Positions 16,891 through 25,819 of a stretch of DNA of 64,000 nt are shown one piece after another; the first letter of the stretch is position 1, and the number at the start of each line of letters is the position of its first letter. The notes beneath the pieces were generated by a model. That model saw nothing but the letters and a program-made list of their open reading frames with translations, was not told the DNA's origin and made no database searches. The position numbers were made by a program, and so were the translations under genes. The DNA is from Peribacillus asahii (GTDB lineage: Bacteria > Bacillota > Bacilli > Bacillales > DSM-1321): the NCBI RefSeq assembly GCF_003570725.1, contig NZ_QWVS01000011.1, positions 1 to 64,000 on the forward strand. The letters run 5' to 3'.

Positions 16891-17409
16891 ATGGAAAAAA
16901 CAAAAAAATGCCGGGACTCTCTAGTTGTTAAAACAAGTATCGTTCTTCCTCCAGACACAAATAATATTGGTACGATGTTTGGAGGGAAATTAATGGCGCA
17001 AATTGATGACATAGCGGCTATTTCAGCGATGCGCCATTCTCGGTCACATGTTGTAACGGCCTCAACGGATTCGGTGGATTTTCTGCATCCAATTTTTGAA
17101 GGCAATGCGGTTTGTTTAGAAAGCTTTGTTACTTATACAGGCCGCACCTCCATGGAAGTGGTTGTAAAAGTAGTAGCTGAAGATTTGCAAAGCGGTGTTC
17201 AAAATTTATGTGCTCTTTCTTTTTTAACTTTTGTAGCGATTGATGAAAAGGGAAATCCTATTCCGGTTCCTCGTTTAATTTCGGAAACAGAAACGGAGAA
17301 AGCGCTATATGAATCAGCGAAAGAACGAGCACAAGCTAGAAAGAAGCGGAGAACAGATACACAATATATTGCCGATACTATTGGAAACGACCTTGTTTGG
17401 TCTTTATGA
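16891..17409 (+). CDS. ykhA: Acyl-CoA thioesterase, YkhA-like hotdog fold
   Basis: A 172-residue cytosolic thioesterase. The hotdog motif 'NNIGTMFGGKLMAQIDDIAAISAMRHSR' and the following 'VTASTDSVDFLHPIFEG' match the BFIT/YkhA group that hydrolyses medium and long acyl-CoA. The C-terminus is basic (ARKKRRTD). It starts at ATG 16891 and is monocistronic with its own terminator. Confidence 0.88.
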   Translation: MEKTKKCRDSLVVKTSIVLPPDTNNIGTMFGGKLMAQIDDIAAISAMRHSRSHVVTASTDSVDFLHPIFEGNAVCLESFVTYTGRTSMEVVVKVVAEDLQSGVQNLCALSFLTFVAIDEKGNPIPVPRLISETETEKALYESAKERAQARKKRRTDTQYIADTIGNDLVWSL

Positions 17410-17437
17410 AAAATCGAGTACATACTCGATTTTTTTG
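17410..17437 (+). terminator. Terminator after ykhA-like gene
   Basis: AAAATCGAG (17410-17418) pairs with CTCGATTTT (17425-17433) around TACATA, then TTT. Confidence 0.85.
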
Positions 17438-17553
17438 TTGTCTAAAAGGTATAAAAAAATAAAAATGATAAAAAATAACAGTAATTATTTGAGAAAATAA
17501 CTAAAAAATGTTAAAAGTTGAGTAATGCTATAAAAACGGTTAGGGGGATAGGC

Positions 17554-18561
17554 ATGGAAAAAGAACTCCTGCGAGTAGAAAACCTAACAACCTCATTTTG
17601 TATTGATGATCAATATTATGCAGCTGTTGATGACTTATCTTTTGCCGTTCATGAAAATGAAATTGTTGCCATTGTAGGAGAGTCAGGCTGCGGTAAGAGT
17701 GCACTTGCTTTGTCTATTATGCAATTGCACGATAAAAAGCGAACAAAATCAGAAGGTTCTATTATATATAAAGGAACAAACTTATTGAATGAAGCAGAAT
17801 CTAAGTTAAATAAAGTTCGCGGTCGACATATTAGTATGATTTTTCAAGAGCCGTTAACGGCATTAAATCCCCTTATGACAGTTGGTAAACAAATAGAAGA
17901 AAGTCTTCATTATCATACAGATTTATCAAAAAAACAGCAAAAAGCCAAAACGCTTACTCTGCTTGAACAAGTTGGGATTCCGTATCCAAAGCGCACCTAT
18001 AAGCAATATCCTCATGAATTGTCAGGAGGGATGCGCCAAAGAGTGATGATTGCAATTGCTGTAGCTTGTTCTCCTTCCCTTGTTATTGCCGATGAACCAA
18101 CCACCGCACTAGATGTAACCATCCAAGCACAAATTCTAGATTTATTAAAAGACATTCAACAAAAAACAAAGATGGGTATTATTTTTATTACCCATGATTT
18201 AGGCGTTGTCGCAGAGATTGCTGATCAAGTGATTGTGATGTATGCGGGACAAATTGTTGAAAAAGGAAGTGTAAAAACAATATTGGAGAGGCCGCTTCAT
18301 CCTTATACAAAGTCTTTGCTTCACTCTATTCCTACTGTGAAGAAAGAAAAGAATCGATTGCATGTAATTCAAGGGATGGTGCCGTCTATTGCGAAAATGA
18401 ACAGAAGCGGCTGTCGGTTTAAAGAAAGGATTCCATGGATTTCTGTGCAATCGCATGCGCAATTTCCGAGGCTTCATGAAGTGGAACCAGGTCATTTTGT
18501 TCGCTGCACTTGTTATAAACAGTTTCATTTTCCGAAAGAAGGAGGTACAGCGATTCGATGA
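17554..18561 (+). CDS. Peptide ABC importer ATPase, OppD/AppD type
   Basis: A 335-residue ATPase. Walker A is GESGCGKS, the signature [14 protein letters not shown], Walker [13 protein letters not shown] and switch His VFITHD-type '[11 protein letters not shown]'. The C-terminal oligopeptide/dipeptide domain ends with a cysteine-bearing stretch, 'SGCRFKERI...FVRCTCY', as in OppD proteins with a 4Fe-4S-like motif, although the spacing is not canonical here. TAGGGGG supports ATG 17554 over the TTG at 17518. It overlaps the next gene by four bases (ATGA). Confidence 0.88.
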   Translation: MEKELLRVENLTTSFCIDDQYYAAVDDLSFAVHENEIVAIVGESGCGKSALALSIMQLHDKKRTKSEGSIIYKGTNLLNEAESKLNKVRGRHISMIFQEPLTALNPLMTVGKQIEESLHYHTDLSKKQQKAKTLTLLEQVGIPYPKRTYKQYPHELSGGMRQRVMIAIAVACSPSLVIADEPTTALDVTIQAQILDLLKDIQQKTKMGIIFITHDLGVVAEIADQVIVMYAGQIVEKGSVKTILERPLHPYTKSLLHSIPTVKKEKNRLHVIQGMVPSIAKMNRSGCRFKERIPWISVQSHAQFPRLHEVEPGHFVRCTCYKQFHFPKEGGTAIR

Positions 18562-19484
18562 CGTTGCTAAAAGTAGAAGATATTAAAGTTTATTTTCCAA
18601 TTCGAGGCGGTTTATTTCATACAGTAGTAGACCATGTTCGGGCGGTGGATGGTGTTTCTTTTGAATTACAGAAAGGAGAAACGTACGGGCTTGTTGGCGA
18701 GTCGGGAAGCGGTAAATCCACAACAGGAAAGGCCATTGTAAAGCTGCATCAGGTGACTGCTGGAACCATTACGTTTCAAGGCAAAGATCTTACGTATTTG
18801 AGCAGAGGAGAAATGAAGCCTTTTCGTAAAGATATTCAAATGATATTTCAAGATCCATATTCCTCTTTAAATCCGAAAAAGCGCGTGCTGGATATCATTG
18901 CGGAGCCAATTCGAAATTTTGAACGTGTATCGGTAACGGAAGAGAGAAAAATTGTGCAACAGTATTTAGAAAGAGTGGGACTAAATCCAGATTCTATTTA
19001 TAAATATCCACATGAATTTTCGGGTGGACAGCGCCAGCGGATTGGTATCGCTCGTTCTTTAACGTTGAAACCTAAATTGATTATTGCGGATGAACCTGTG
19101 TCAGCCTTGGATGTATCTGTCCAGGCACAAGTGTTGAACTTTCTTCAAGATTTGCAAAAAGAATTTCAGTTAACGTATTTATTTGTAGGGCATGATCTTG
19201 GTGTCATTCGGCATATGTGTGACCGCATTGGTGTGATGTATCGTGGGCGATTAGTGGAGGAAGGAACGAGTCAAGATATTTACAAAAATCCACAGCATAT
19301 TTATACGAAACGGTTAATGGCTGCGGTTCCCGATTTATCACCTGATGCTCGCGGGCAAAAAATAGGGCTTCGAAAACAGGTAGCTGAAGAATACAAGCAA
19401 TTGTATTCTACCTTCTTCGATGAAAATGGAAGAGCGTATGATTTAAAGCCGATTAGTGCCACACATAAAGTAGCATTGCCATAG
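18558..19484 (+). CDS. Peptide ABC importer ATPase, OppF/AppF type
   Basis: A 308-residue second ATPase, partner of the 17554 gene. Walker A is GESGSGKST, signature FSGGQRQRIGIARSL, Walker B LIIADEPVSALD, and 'LFVGHDLGVIRHMCDRIGVMY' carries the switch His. It has the C-terminal OppF tail 'YTKRLMAAVPDLSP'. With OppD it forms the cytoplasmic heterodimer. It starts inside the upstream stop, showing translational coupling. Confidence 0.9.
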   Translation: MTLLKVEDIKVYFPIRGGLFHTVVDHVRAVDGVSFELQKGETYGLVGESGSGKSTTGKAIVKLHQVTAGTITFQGKDLTYLSRGEMKPFRKDIQMIFQDPYSSLNPKKRVLDIIAEPIRNFERVSVTEERKIVQQYLERVGLNPDSIYKYPHEFSGGQRQRIGIARSLTLKPKLIIADEPVSALDVSVQAQVLNFLQDLQKEFQLTYLFVGHDLGVIRHMCDRIGVMYRGRLVEEGTSQDIYKNPQHIYTKRLMAAVPDLSPDARGQKIGLRKQVAEEYKQLYSTFFDENGRAYDLKPISATHKVALP

Positions 19485-19501
19485 GAGGTGAGAGGAAGCC
19501 T

Positions 19502-20467
19502 ATGTGGAAATTTATTGTACGCCGGTTATTGATGATGATTCCACAGTTATTTATTTTAAGTGTTCTCGTATTTATGATGGCTAAAGCAATGCCGGGTGAT
19601 GCTTTAGGAGGCAGAGAAATTGATCCGCGAGCTAATCCGGATGTCATTGAAGCACAGCGAGAAAAAATGGGATTAAATGACCCTTGGCATGAACAATATA
19701 TTCGATGGGTGAGCAATGTTTCAAAGGGAGATTGGGGAGTATCGTATACACATAAAGTACAAGTAACGGATGTGATTGAAGACCGAATCTGGAATACAGT
19801 GAATTTAGCTCTCTTGACTTTAATTTTTACGTATTTAATCGCTATACCACTGGGGTTAATAAGTGGACGGTACAGCGATTCATGGATTGATAAAGTGATT
19901 ACAGGTTATACGTATATAGGCTTTGCGACTCCTATGTTTATCTTTGCGATTATTATGCTCTTTGTATTCGGTTTTTCCCTTGATTTATTTCCGACGGGGG
20001 GAAGCGTTAATCCTACAGTGGAAGAAGGGACGTTTGCCTATGTACTGAGTAAAATTAATCATATGATTTTACCGGCGTTTAGTACGGCAATTGTTTCTAC
20101 AACAGTGATTATTCAATATTTAAGGAATGAAGTCATTGATAATAAAATGAAGGACTTTGTTCGAACAGCAAAAGCTAAAGGCGTACCAGAAACAAATATT
20201 TATACTCATCATGTATTACGAAACTCTTTTTTACCGATTGCGGCTTTTTTAGGCTATGAAATTACGGGCTTAGTAGGTGGGGCTGTAATTATTGAGACGA
20301 TTTTTAATTATCCAGGCATCGGTCAATTATTTCTAAGCTCTGTTCATGCTCGTGATTTTAGTGTTGTTACCGCTGTTGTCATGATGACTGGCTTTGCTAC
20401 CCTATTGGGGACTCTTCTGTCCGATATTATTTTAAGTATAGTTGATCCGCGTATACGGATTGACTAA
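19502..20467 (+). CDS. Peptide ABC importer permease, OppB type
   Basis: A 321-residue permease with about six membrane segments. The coupling motif is 'FVRTAKAKGVPETNIYTHHVLRNSFLP', and 'VGGAVIIETIFNYPGIGQLF' is the typical OppB/DppB ending. It starts 18 bases after the OppF stop behind AGGAGGTGAGAGG. Confidence 0.9.
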   Translation: MWKFIVRRLLMMIPQLFILSVLVFMMAKAMPGDALGGREIDPRANPDVIEAQREKMGLNDPWHEQYIRWVSNVSKGDWGVSYTHKVQVTDVIEDRIWNTVNLALLTLIFTYLIAIPLGLISGRYSDSWIDKVITGYTYIGFATPMFIFAIIMLFVFGFSLDLFPTGGSVNPTVEEGTFAYVLSKINHMILPAFSTAIVSTTVIIQYLRNEVIDNKMKDFVRTAKAKGVPETNIYTHHVLRNSFLPIAAFLGYEITGLVGGAVIIETIFNYPGIGQLFLSSVHARDFSVVTAVVMMTGFATLLGTLLSDIILSIVDPRIRID

Positions 20468-20485
20468 GGAGAGGTGAAGCGAGTA

Positions 20486-21388
20486 ATGGAATTGAACGTA
20501 AATACAGAAAAACATGGACAACCTATACAAATAACACCTTCTGGAAGACAGCTAATTTGGCAGCAAATGAAAAAAGATCGTTTAGCGATGGGGTCGTTCA
20601 TTTTATTAGTTTCCATCCTGCTCTTTGTGTACAGCGCAGCTTTTGTTATGGATGCGGAAGAAGTTGCTCGAATTAATTTACGAGCTCTTCATCAACCTCC
20701 TTCTCTGGAGCATTGGTTAGGGACGGATTATGGCGGACGAGATGTATTTGGTCAATTAATTATTGGAACGCGTAATTCGTTTACGATTAGCTTTTGTATC
20801 ACATTGTTAACCGCTTTGATTGGGTTAACAACGGGGCTGGTGGCTGGTTATTTCGGTGGGGTGACAGATCATGTCGTCATGCGCATTATTGATTTTATTA
20901 TCTCTTTACCGACGACGATGTTTATTATTGTATTAGTAACGATTATTCCCGAATTTACAATATGGTCGTTTATTTTGGTGATGACTTTGTTTTATTGGAC
21001 GGGCAAGGCCCGATTGATTCGTTCCAAAGTGTTAGCGGAGCGGGAATTAGATTATGTGCAGGCTTCACAAACGTTAGGAACTCCACATTGGAAGATTATG
21101 TTCTTTCAAATTTTCCCTAATGTAAGTTCGATTATCATCGTGAATTTTATTTTGAATTTAGCGGGGAATATTGGGCTTGAATCAGCTTTAACGTATTTAG
21201 GATTTGGATTGCCGGAAAGTACACCGAGTCTTGGAACGCTCATTAGCTATGCAAGAAATCCAGATGTGTTAGAGCATAAATGGTGGGTATGGCTGCCAGC
21301 TTCTGTCATGATTCTTGTGATGATGTTAAGTATCAATTTTGTCGGTCAAGCGATTAAACGTGCGACGGACGCTAGACAAAGAAGATAA
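20486..21388 (+). CDS. Peptide ABC importer permease, OppC type
   Basis: A 300-residue permease with the N-terminal cytosolic segment typical of OppC/DppC, 'HWLGTDYGGRDVFGQLIIGTRNS' after the first helix, and the coupling motif 'ERELDYVQASQTLGTPHWKIMFFQIFPN'. AAGGAGAGG favours ATG 20486 over GTG 20474, which overlaps the ribosome site. Confidence 0.9.
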   Translation: MELNVNTEKHGQPIQITPSGRQLIWQQMKKDRLAMGSFILLVSILLFVYSAAFVMDAEEVARINLRALHQPPSLEHWLGTDYGGRDVFGQLIIGTRNSFTISFCITLLTALIGLTTGLVAGYFGGVTDHVVMRIIDFIISLPTTMFIIVLVTIIPEFTIWSFILVMTLFYWTGKARLIRSKVLAERELDYVQASQTLGTPHWKIMFFQIFPNVSSIIIVNFILNLAGNIGLESALTYLGFGLPESTPSLGTLISYARNPDVLEHKWWVWLPASVMILVMMLSINFVGQAIKRATDARQRR

Positions 21389-21412
21389 TGAACAACAAGA
21401 GGAAGGTTTTTT

Positions 21413-23179
21413 ATGAACGCTAAAGGCTACCAAGTATTATGCACATTCATAAGCTTCATATTAGTAGCAGTTTGTCAATCAGGACAAAAGATAGAGGAAG
21501 TCCATCAAGAAGTGGCAGGTGTTAGAACGAGTCAGACATTTTTAACAAAAACAACAAACACAGCTAATGCACTTGAAGGTGGTCATTTAAATTATGGTTT
21601 AGTCGCAGACAGTCCGTTCGAAGGAATATTAAATGGAGTTTTTTTTGAAAATGCGTATGATGCGGAAATCTTGCAATTTTTTGATGAAGCGCTGCTCGCG
21701 ACAGATGAAAACTCGCAATTTACTCAAGAGGGTGCCGCGACATATGAAATGTCTAAAGACTATAAAACGATGACGATTACGATTCGAGACGGTGTTAAGT
21801 GGCATGATGGCAACCCCGTAACAGGGGAAGATTTAGAGTTTGCTTATTTAACAATTGGTCACCCTGATTATAACGGATCGCGCTATGATACAACTTTCCA
21901 AAATATTATTGGAATGGATGAATATCATGCAGGAAAAGCAGAGCGTATATCTGGTATTAAAGTGAACGGAAATCGGGTTTCTTTAACCTTTAAAGAAGCC
22001 AATCCATCGATTTTAACAGGGGTGTGGACATATCCGCTTCATAAAAAGTATTTAAGGGATATTCCAGTTGCACAAATGTCAGCTTCTGAGAAAATTCGTC
22101 AACACCCAATCGGTTTTGGACCATTTAAAGTAAAGAAAATTGTTCAGGGGGAAGCGATTGAGTTTGAAGCTTTTGATGAGTATTGGAAAGGAAAGCCGAA
22201 GCTTGATCGTATTTCTCTATCTGTTGTGAACTCAACCACAGCCGTTAAAGCGCTGCAGGCTGGAAAAATTGATATTGCTAAGATTTCAGCTGATTTGTAT
22301 GAGGGAACAAAAAAGTTAACGAATGTCAATCTTCTTGGACAAATGGAATCAACCTATACGTATATCGGTTTTAAGCTAGGTCATTATGATTTAGATAAGA
22401 AAGAAAATGTAATGGGCGGAACGAAGTTGTCAGATAAACGTGTTCGCCAGGCAATCGGTTATGCAATTAATAATGATGAGGTCGGACGATTTTTATATAA
22501 AGGACTCCGTTTTCAAGCGAATACGGTGATTCCGCCTACACAGCCTAATTATTATGATGCAAGTTTTCAAGGGTATACGTATAATCCTGAAAAAGCAAAG
22601 AGGTTATTAGATGAAGCAGGTTATGTGGATCGAAATGGTGACGGCTTTCGGGAGGATCCAAAAGGCAAGAAATTTGTACTTAATTTTGCCTCGATGGCTG
22701 GTGGAGATGCAGCGGAGCCATTAGCTCGGTACTATATTCAGCAATGGCGGGATGTTGGTCTATATGTCCAATTGTTAGAAGGAAGGCTTCATGAGTTTAA
22801 CTCTTTTTATGATCGCTTGAAAAAAGATGATGAAAAAATTGATTTATATCAAGCCGCTTTTGGCGTTGGTTCGGATCCTGATCCATCTGGCCTTTGGGCA
22901 AGGGACGCCGCTTTCAATTATACTCGGTGGGTGAATGAAAAGAATGATGAGCTTTTGCAAAAAGGCGTTTCAGTAGAGGCGTTTAATAATGAGTATCGTG
23001 CAGAGGTTTATAAAGAATGGCAAGCATTGATTAAAGAAGAAGCACCGCTTATTCCTACTTTATTTCGCTATGGATTTCTAGGAGTGAACAAACGGGTGCG
23101 AGATTTGAAGCTTGAAACAGGCAGTGTCTATGTAGATTGGTCGAAGGTAGCAGTAACAGCTGAAAAACCAATTAAATAA
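21413..23179 (+). CDS. Peptide ABC importer solute-binding protein, OppA/AppA type
   Basis: A 588-residue family-5 binding protein with 'WHDGNPVTGEDLEFAY', 'RQAIGYAINNDEV' and 'NPEKAKRLLDEAGYVDRNGDG'. It ends the five-gene D-F-B-C-A operon and presents peptides to the permeases. The N-terminal signal ends ILVAVC, with Val at -1 of the candidate lipid-modified Cys22 where Ala or Gly is normal, so lipidation may be inefficient. Tandem SsgXY-like acidic region is absent. Peptide length preference is not inferable. Confidence 0.88.
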   Translation: MNAKGYQVLCTFISFILVAVCQSGQKIEEVHQEVAGVRTSQTFLTKTTNTANALEGGHLNYGLVADSPFEGILNGVFFENAYDAEILQFFDEALLATDENSQFTQEGAATYEMSKDYKTMTITIRDGVKWHDGNPVTGEDLEFAYLTIGHPDYNGSRYDTTFQNIIGMDEYHAGKAERISGIKVNGNRVSLTFKEANPSILTGVWTYPLHKKYLRDIPVAQMSASEKIRQHPIGFGPFKVKKIVQGEAIEFEAFDEYWKGKPKLDRISLSVVNSTTAVKALQAGKIDIAKISADLYEGTKKLTNVNLLGQMESTYTYIGFKLGHYDLDKKENVMGGTKLSDKRVRQAIGYAINNDEVGRFLYKGLRFQANTVIPPTQPNYYDASFQGYTYNPEKAKRLLDEAGYVDRNGDGFREDPKGKKFVLNFASMAGGDAAEPLARYYIQQWRDVGLYVQLLEGRLHEFNSFYDRLKKDDEKIDLYQAAFGVGSDPDPSGLWARDAAFNYTRWVNEKNDELLQKGVSVEAFNNEYRAEVYKEWQALIKEEAPLIPTLFRYGFLGVNKRVRDLKLETGSVYVDWSKVAVTAEKPIK

Positions 23180-23189
23180 TCAACAAACA

Positions 23190-23218
23190 GCCGATTCGCT
23201 TGCCGAATCGGCCATTTG
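23190..23218 (+). terminator. Hairpin after the peptide importer operon
   Basis: GCCGATTCG (23190-23198) pairs with CGAATCGGC (23204-23212). The following T-run is weak (ATTTGCT). Confidence 0.6.
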
Positions 23219-23289
23219 CTATGGAGCGTTGCTTTTTCCCATAAGTAAAAAACGGTATACTTAGTGTACGAAGAAAGGGAGTGTTAATC

Positions 23290-24342
23290 TTGGTTTCTAT
23301 GATTCATGAAAAAGAAATTGTTTCCTACATAAAAGAATTAGTTACCATTCCTAGTCCATCGGGGTATACAGAGGAGGCGATTGCTTATGTTGCTGCGTTT
23401 ATGAAAAGAAATCATGTTTCGTATCAGCTAACGAATAAAGGGGCTTTACTGGCGACAATACAAGGGAAGGACCAGAATAGACATCGTTTGTTGACGGCCC
23501 ATGTGGATACATTAGGTGCGATGGTGAAAGAAATTAAACCGAATGGCCGCTTGAAATTAGCGATGATTGGAGGGTTTCGCTGGAATTCCGTTGAAGGGGA
23601 ATATTGTACAATCCATACTGTAGAAGGGAAGGCGTATACAGGAACGATCTTAATTCACCAGACATCTGTTCATGTGTATAAAAATGCCGGAGAGGTGAAG
23701 CGTGATGAAGAAGCCATCGAAGTACGGGTTGATGAAGCCGTGAAATCTCAAGCTGAAACAGAAGCTCTCGGTATTTCTGTTGGAGATTTTGTTTCATTTG
23801 AACCACGTGTAGAAGTAACAGAGAGCGGTTTTATTAAATCTCGTCATTTAGATGACAAAGCAAGTGTCGGCATTTTGCTTCATATCATTGAGCGCATTCA
23901 AACGGGAGCCATTTCTTTATCGCATACGACACATTTTCTCATTTCTAATAATGAAGAGATTGGTTATGGAGGAAATTCGAATATTCCAGATGAAGTCGTC
24001 GAATACATAGCGGTTGATATGGGAGCAATTGGAGACGGGCAAGCGACGGATGAGTACAGTGTCTCTATTTGTGCCAAAGATTCATCAGGGCCGTATCATT
24101 ATAAGCTGCGTCAACATCTTGTATCCTTAGCGAAAGCTCATGCGATTGATTATCGAGTCGATATTTATCCGTATTATGGTTCTGATGCGTCCACAGCCAT
24201 TCGAGCCGGACATGATATTGTACATGGATTAATTGGCCCTGGAATCGATGCGTCCCATGCATTTGAGCGGACACATATTTCTTCGTTAAAGCATACAGCG
24301 AATTTACTTGCGCATTATTTACAGTCGGATTTAGTGGTTTAA
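23290..24342 (+). CDS. M42-family metallo-aminopeptidase
   Basis: A 350-residue di-metal aminopeptidase of the M42 (glutamyl aminopeptidase/deblocking) family. Metal and catalytic motifs are present: TAHVDTLG, RHLDDKAS, 'ISNNEEIGYGG', VDMGAIG and the terminal 'HAFERTH'. It trims peptides in the cytosol and follows a peptide importer, so it may process imported peptides. AAAGGGAG supports TTG 23290; ATG 23299 is also possible. Confidence 0.88.
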   Translation: MVSMIHEKEIVSYIKELVTIPSPSGYTEEAIAYVAAFMKRNHVSYQLTNKGALLATIQGKDQNRHRLLTAHVDTLGAMVKEIKPNGRLKLAMIGGFRWNSVEGEYCTIHTVEGKAYTGTILIHQTSVHVYKNAGEVKRDEEAIEVRVDEAVKSQAETEALGISVGDFVSFEPRVEVTESGFIKSRHLDDKASVGILLHIIERIQTGAISLSHTTHFLISNNEEIGYGGNSNIPDEVVEYIAVDMGAIGDGQATDEYSVSICAKDSSGPYHYKLRQHLVSLAKAHAIDYRVDIYPYYGSDASTAIRAGHDIVHGLIGPGIDASHAFERTHISSLKHTANLLAHYLQSDLVV

Positions 24343-24352
24343 TCTCTTTTAT

Positions 24353-24386
24353 CCATTTCACCGATACTACATCAGAAATGGTTTTT
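24353..24386 (+). terminator. Terminator after M42 gene
   Basis: CCATTTC (24353-24359) pairs with GAAATGG (24375-24381), followed by TTTTT. Confidence 0.65.
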
Positions 24387-24421
24387 GTAACAGAAACGAT
24401 GTGTAGAAGGGAGTGACAGAT

Positions 24422-25183
24422 ATGTGTTTGATAAATTTCGCATATAAAATGGATGCACGATATGACTTAGTTGTTGCTGCCAATCGGGATGAATTTTATG
24501 AAAGACCGACCGCACAGGCGTCTTTTTGGGAAGACGCATCGCATGTGTTAGCAGGCAGGGATTTAGAAAAAATGGGAACATGGATGGGGGTCACTAAACA
24601 AGGACGTTTTGCGGCTCTTACCAATTATCGTGACCCAGATAATGAAAGCGGCAATATGCGTTCTCGTGGAGAATTAGTTGGTCAATTCTTAATGGGGGAC
24701 AATCAGCCTCAACAGTATTTGCAAATGATTCAACAGCATCGTGATCAATATCCTGGATTTAACTTAATCGTTGGGGATGGAAGTTCCCTTTACTATTATT
24801 CGAACATAGAAAATGAAATTCGCTTGTTACAACCTGGGCTGTATGGACTGAGCAATCATTTGTTGGATACGCCGTGGCCAAAAGTACGTAAAGGAAAAGA
24901 AGGATTGGAAAGCTGTTTGAAAGGTTCAACTGAAACATTGAAAGACTGCTTATTCTCGAGCTTGCAATATGCCGACCCTGCTCCAGATGAAGAACTGCCA
25001 AGTACAGGTGTTTCTTTAGAGTGGGAACGAAAGCTTTCTCCGCTATTTATTCAAACTCCGGATTATGGAACAAGATCGTCTACTGTTTTGTTCATGACCG
25101 ATAAAAATGTTCGATTTGTAGAACGAATGTTTAAGGAGAGAGAATATGAGGAGAGGGAGTTTGTGTTTGAAATTGAGCGGTGA
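24422..25183 (+). CDS. NRDE-family (TANGO2-like) protein
   Basis: A 253-residue protein beginning MCLINFAY, with 'LVVAANRDEFYERPT', the NRDE motif that names the family, and 'GRDLEKMGTWMGVTKQGRFAALTNYRDP'. Cys2 follows the initiator Met and may become an N-terminal nucleophile. Eukaryotic TANGO2 relatives are linked to heme or acyl-CoA metabolism, but the bacterial role is unknown. AAGGGAG precedes ATG 24422. Confidence 0.85.
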   Translation: MCLINFAYKMDARYDLVVAANRDEFYERPTAQASFWEDASHVLAGRDLEKMGTWMGVTKQGRFAALTNYRDPDNESGNMRSRGELVGQFLMGDNQPQQYLQMIQQHRDQYPGFNLIVGDGSSLYYYSNIENEIRLLQPGLYGLSNHLLDTPWPKVRKGKEGLESCLKGSTETLKDCLFSSLQYADPAPDEELPSTGVSLEWERKLSPLFIQTPDYGTRSSTVLFMTDKNVRFVERMFKEREYEEREFVFEIER

Positions 25184-25194
25184 CCACTCCTGTG

Positions 25195-25370
25195 ACTAAA
25201 GAGGCTATTGAAAAAAGAAAACGATGGGATACTATGCTTCCTACGAATATCAGAAGCTATTCGTACCATATGACAAGTAGCATGAGACATAAAGAAAACT
25301 GTTATGATAATGCTTGTATCGAATCATTCCACGGTATTCTTAAATGAGAGTTTGTTTATCAAACAAAGAA
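25195..25370 (+). pseudogene. IS3-family transposase (OrfB) relic
   Basis: The translation passes between frames: 'GYYASYEYQKLF' in one and 'MRHKENCYDNACIESFHGILK' in another, then a TGA followed by EFVYQTK. These are the C-terminal DDE-domain landmarks of IS3/IS150 transposases ('Q.Y.S..Y..L', 'S.S.KGNCYDNA..ESFF..LK.E'). At least one frameshift and one internal stop are present and the rest of the element is missing. It marks an old insertion at the left edge of the CoA-catabolic block. Confidence 0.8.
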
Positions 25371-25410
25371 AAAGTGTACGGTCATTAAAGTAACCCGTAC
25401 ACTTTTTTGA
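25369..25410. terminator. Hairpin after the transposase relic
   Basis: AAAAAGTGTACGG (25369-25381) pairs with CCGTACACTTTTT (25395-25407). It is A-rich upstream and T-rich downstream, so it could stop transcription in both directions. Confidence 0.75.
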
Positions 25411-25517
25411 ATTGTCTTTTGAAACAAAAAATATAGTGATTCATTTATGTATGAACGAACATATTCTTTGTCAAAAGGGTACCAATAATATTCAATTGAT
25501 ACGTATGAATAATGGAA

Positions 25518-25698
25518 TGCCTCTGACGGGATTCGAACCCGCACTCACAATCGTTAAGCATAGGCTAGGAGAGAACGCGCCTCCCTACGGATTTTCACCA
25601 GAAGAAATTCCATCTGCCTCAGCTAATTTGCTTTTCGGTGCTTCTGAAACCCTTACCTTGTGACCAGACACTCTTTCCATTCTAAGAGCTACAGAGGC
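25518..25698 (-). ncRNA. tRNA-like RNA candidate with about 100-nt extra domain
   Basis: On the minus strand a 7-bp acceptor-like stem pairs GCCTCTG (25698-25692) with CAGAGGC (25525-25519), followed by A. After TA comes a D-arm-like GCTC, 12-base loop with GG, GAGT (25689-25670). At the 3' side is a canonical T-arm, GCGGG TTCGAAT CCCGT (25542-25526). Between them are about 125 bases in place of the 17-base anticodon arm and variable loop, including a TCTGG/TCAGA hairpin with a long loop and a second hairpin near 25588-25565. No CCA is encoded. It is not a normal tRNA or tmRNA by this reading. It could be an interrupted tRNA, a regulatory tRNA mimic or a scar. Confidence 0.5.
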
Positions 25699-25819
25699 GA
25701 ATTGTTACGATACAAATTAAGTTTTTATACTATATGTCCAGTCCCTAAATACATTCTATGGCGTTCAATATCTGAAACGGAAGTCCGAAGGGTGGTAGAA
25801 GCGCCAGTGAATAGGTACC

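Noticed and set aside
25518-25698. tmRNA (ssrA)
   Set aside because: A D-arm-like stem is present and no tag-peptide reading frame with the ALAA-type end is seen.
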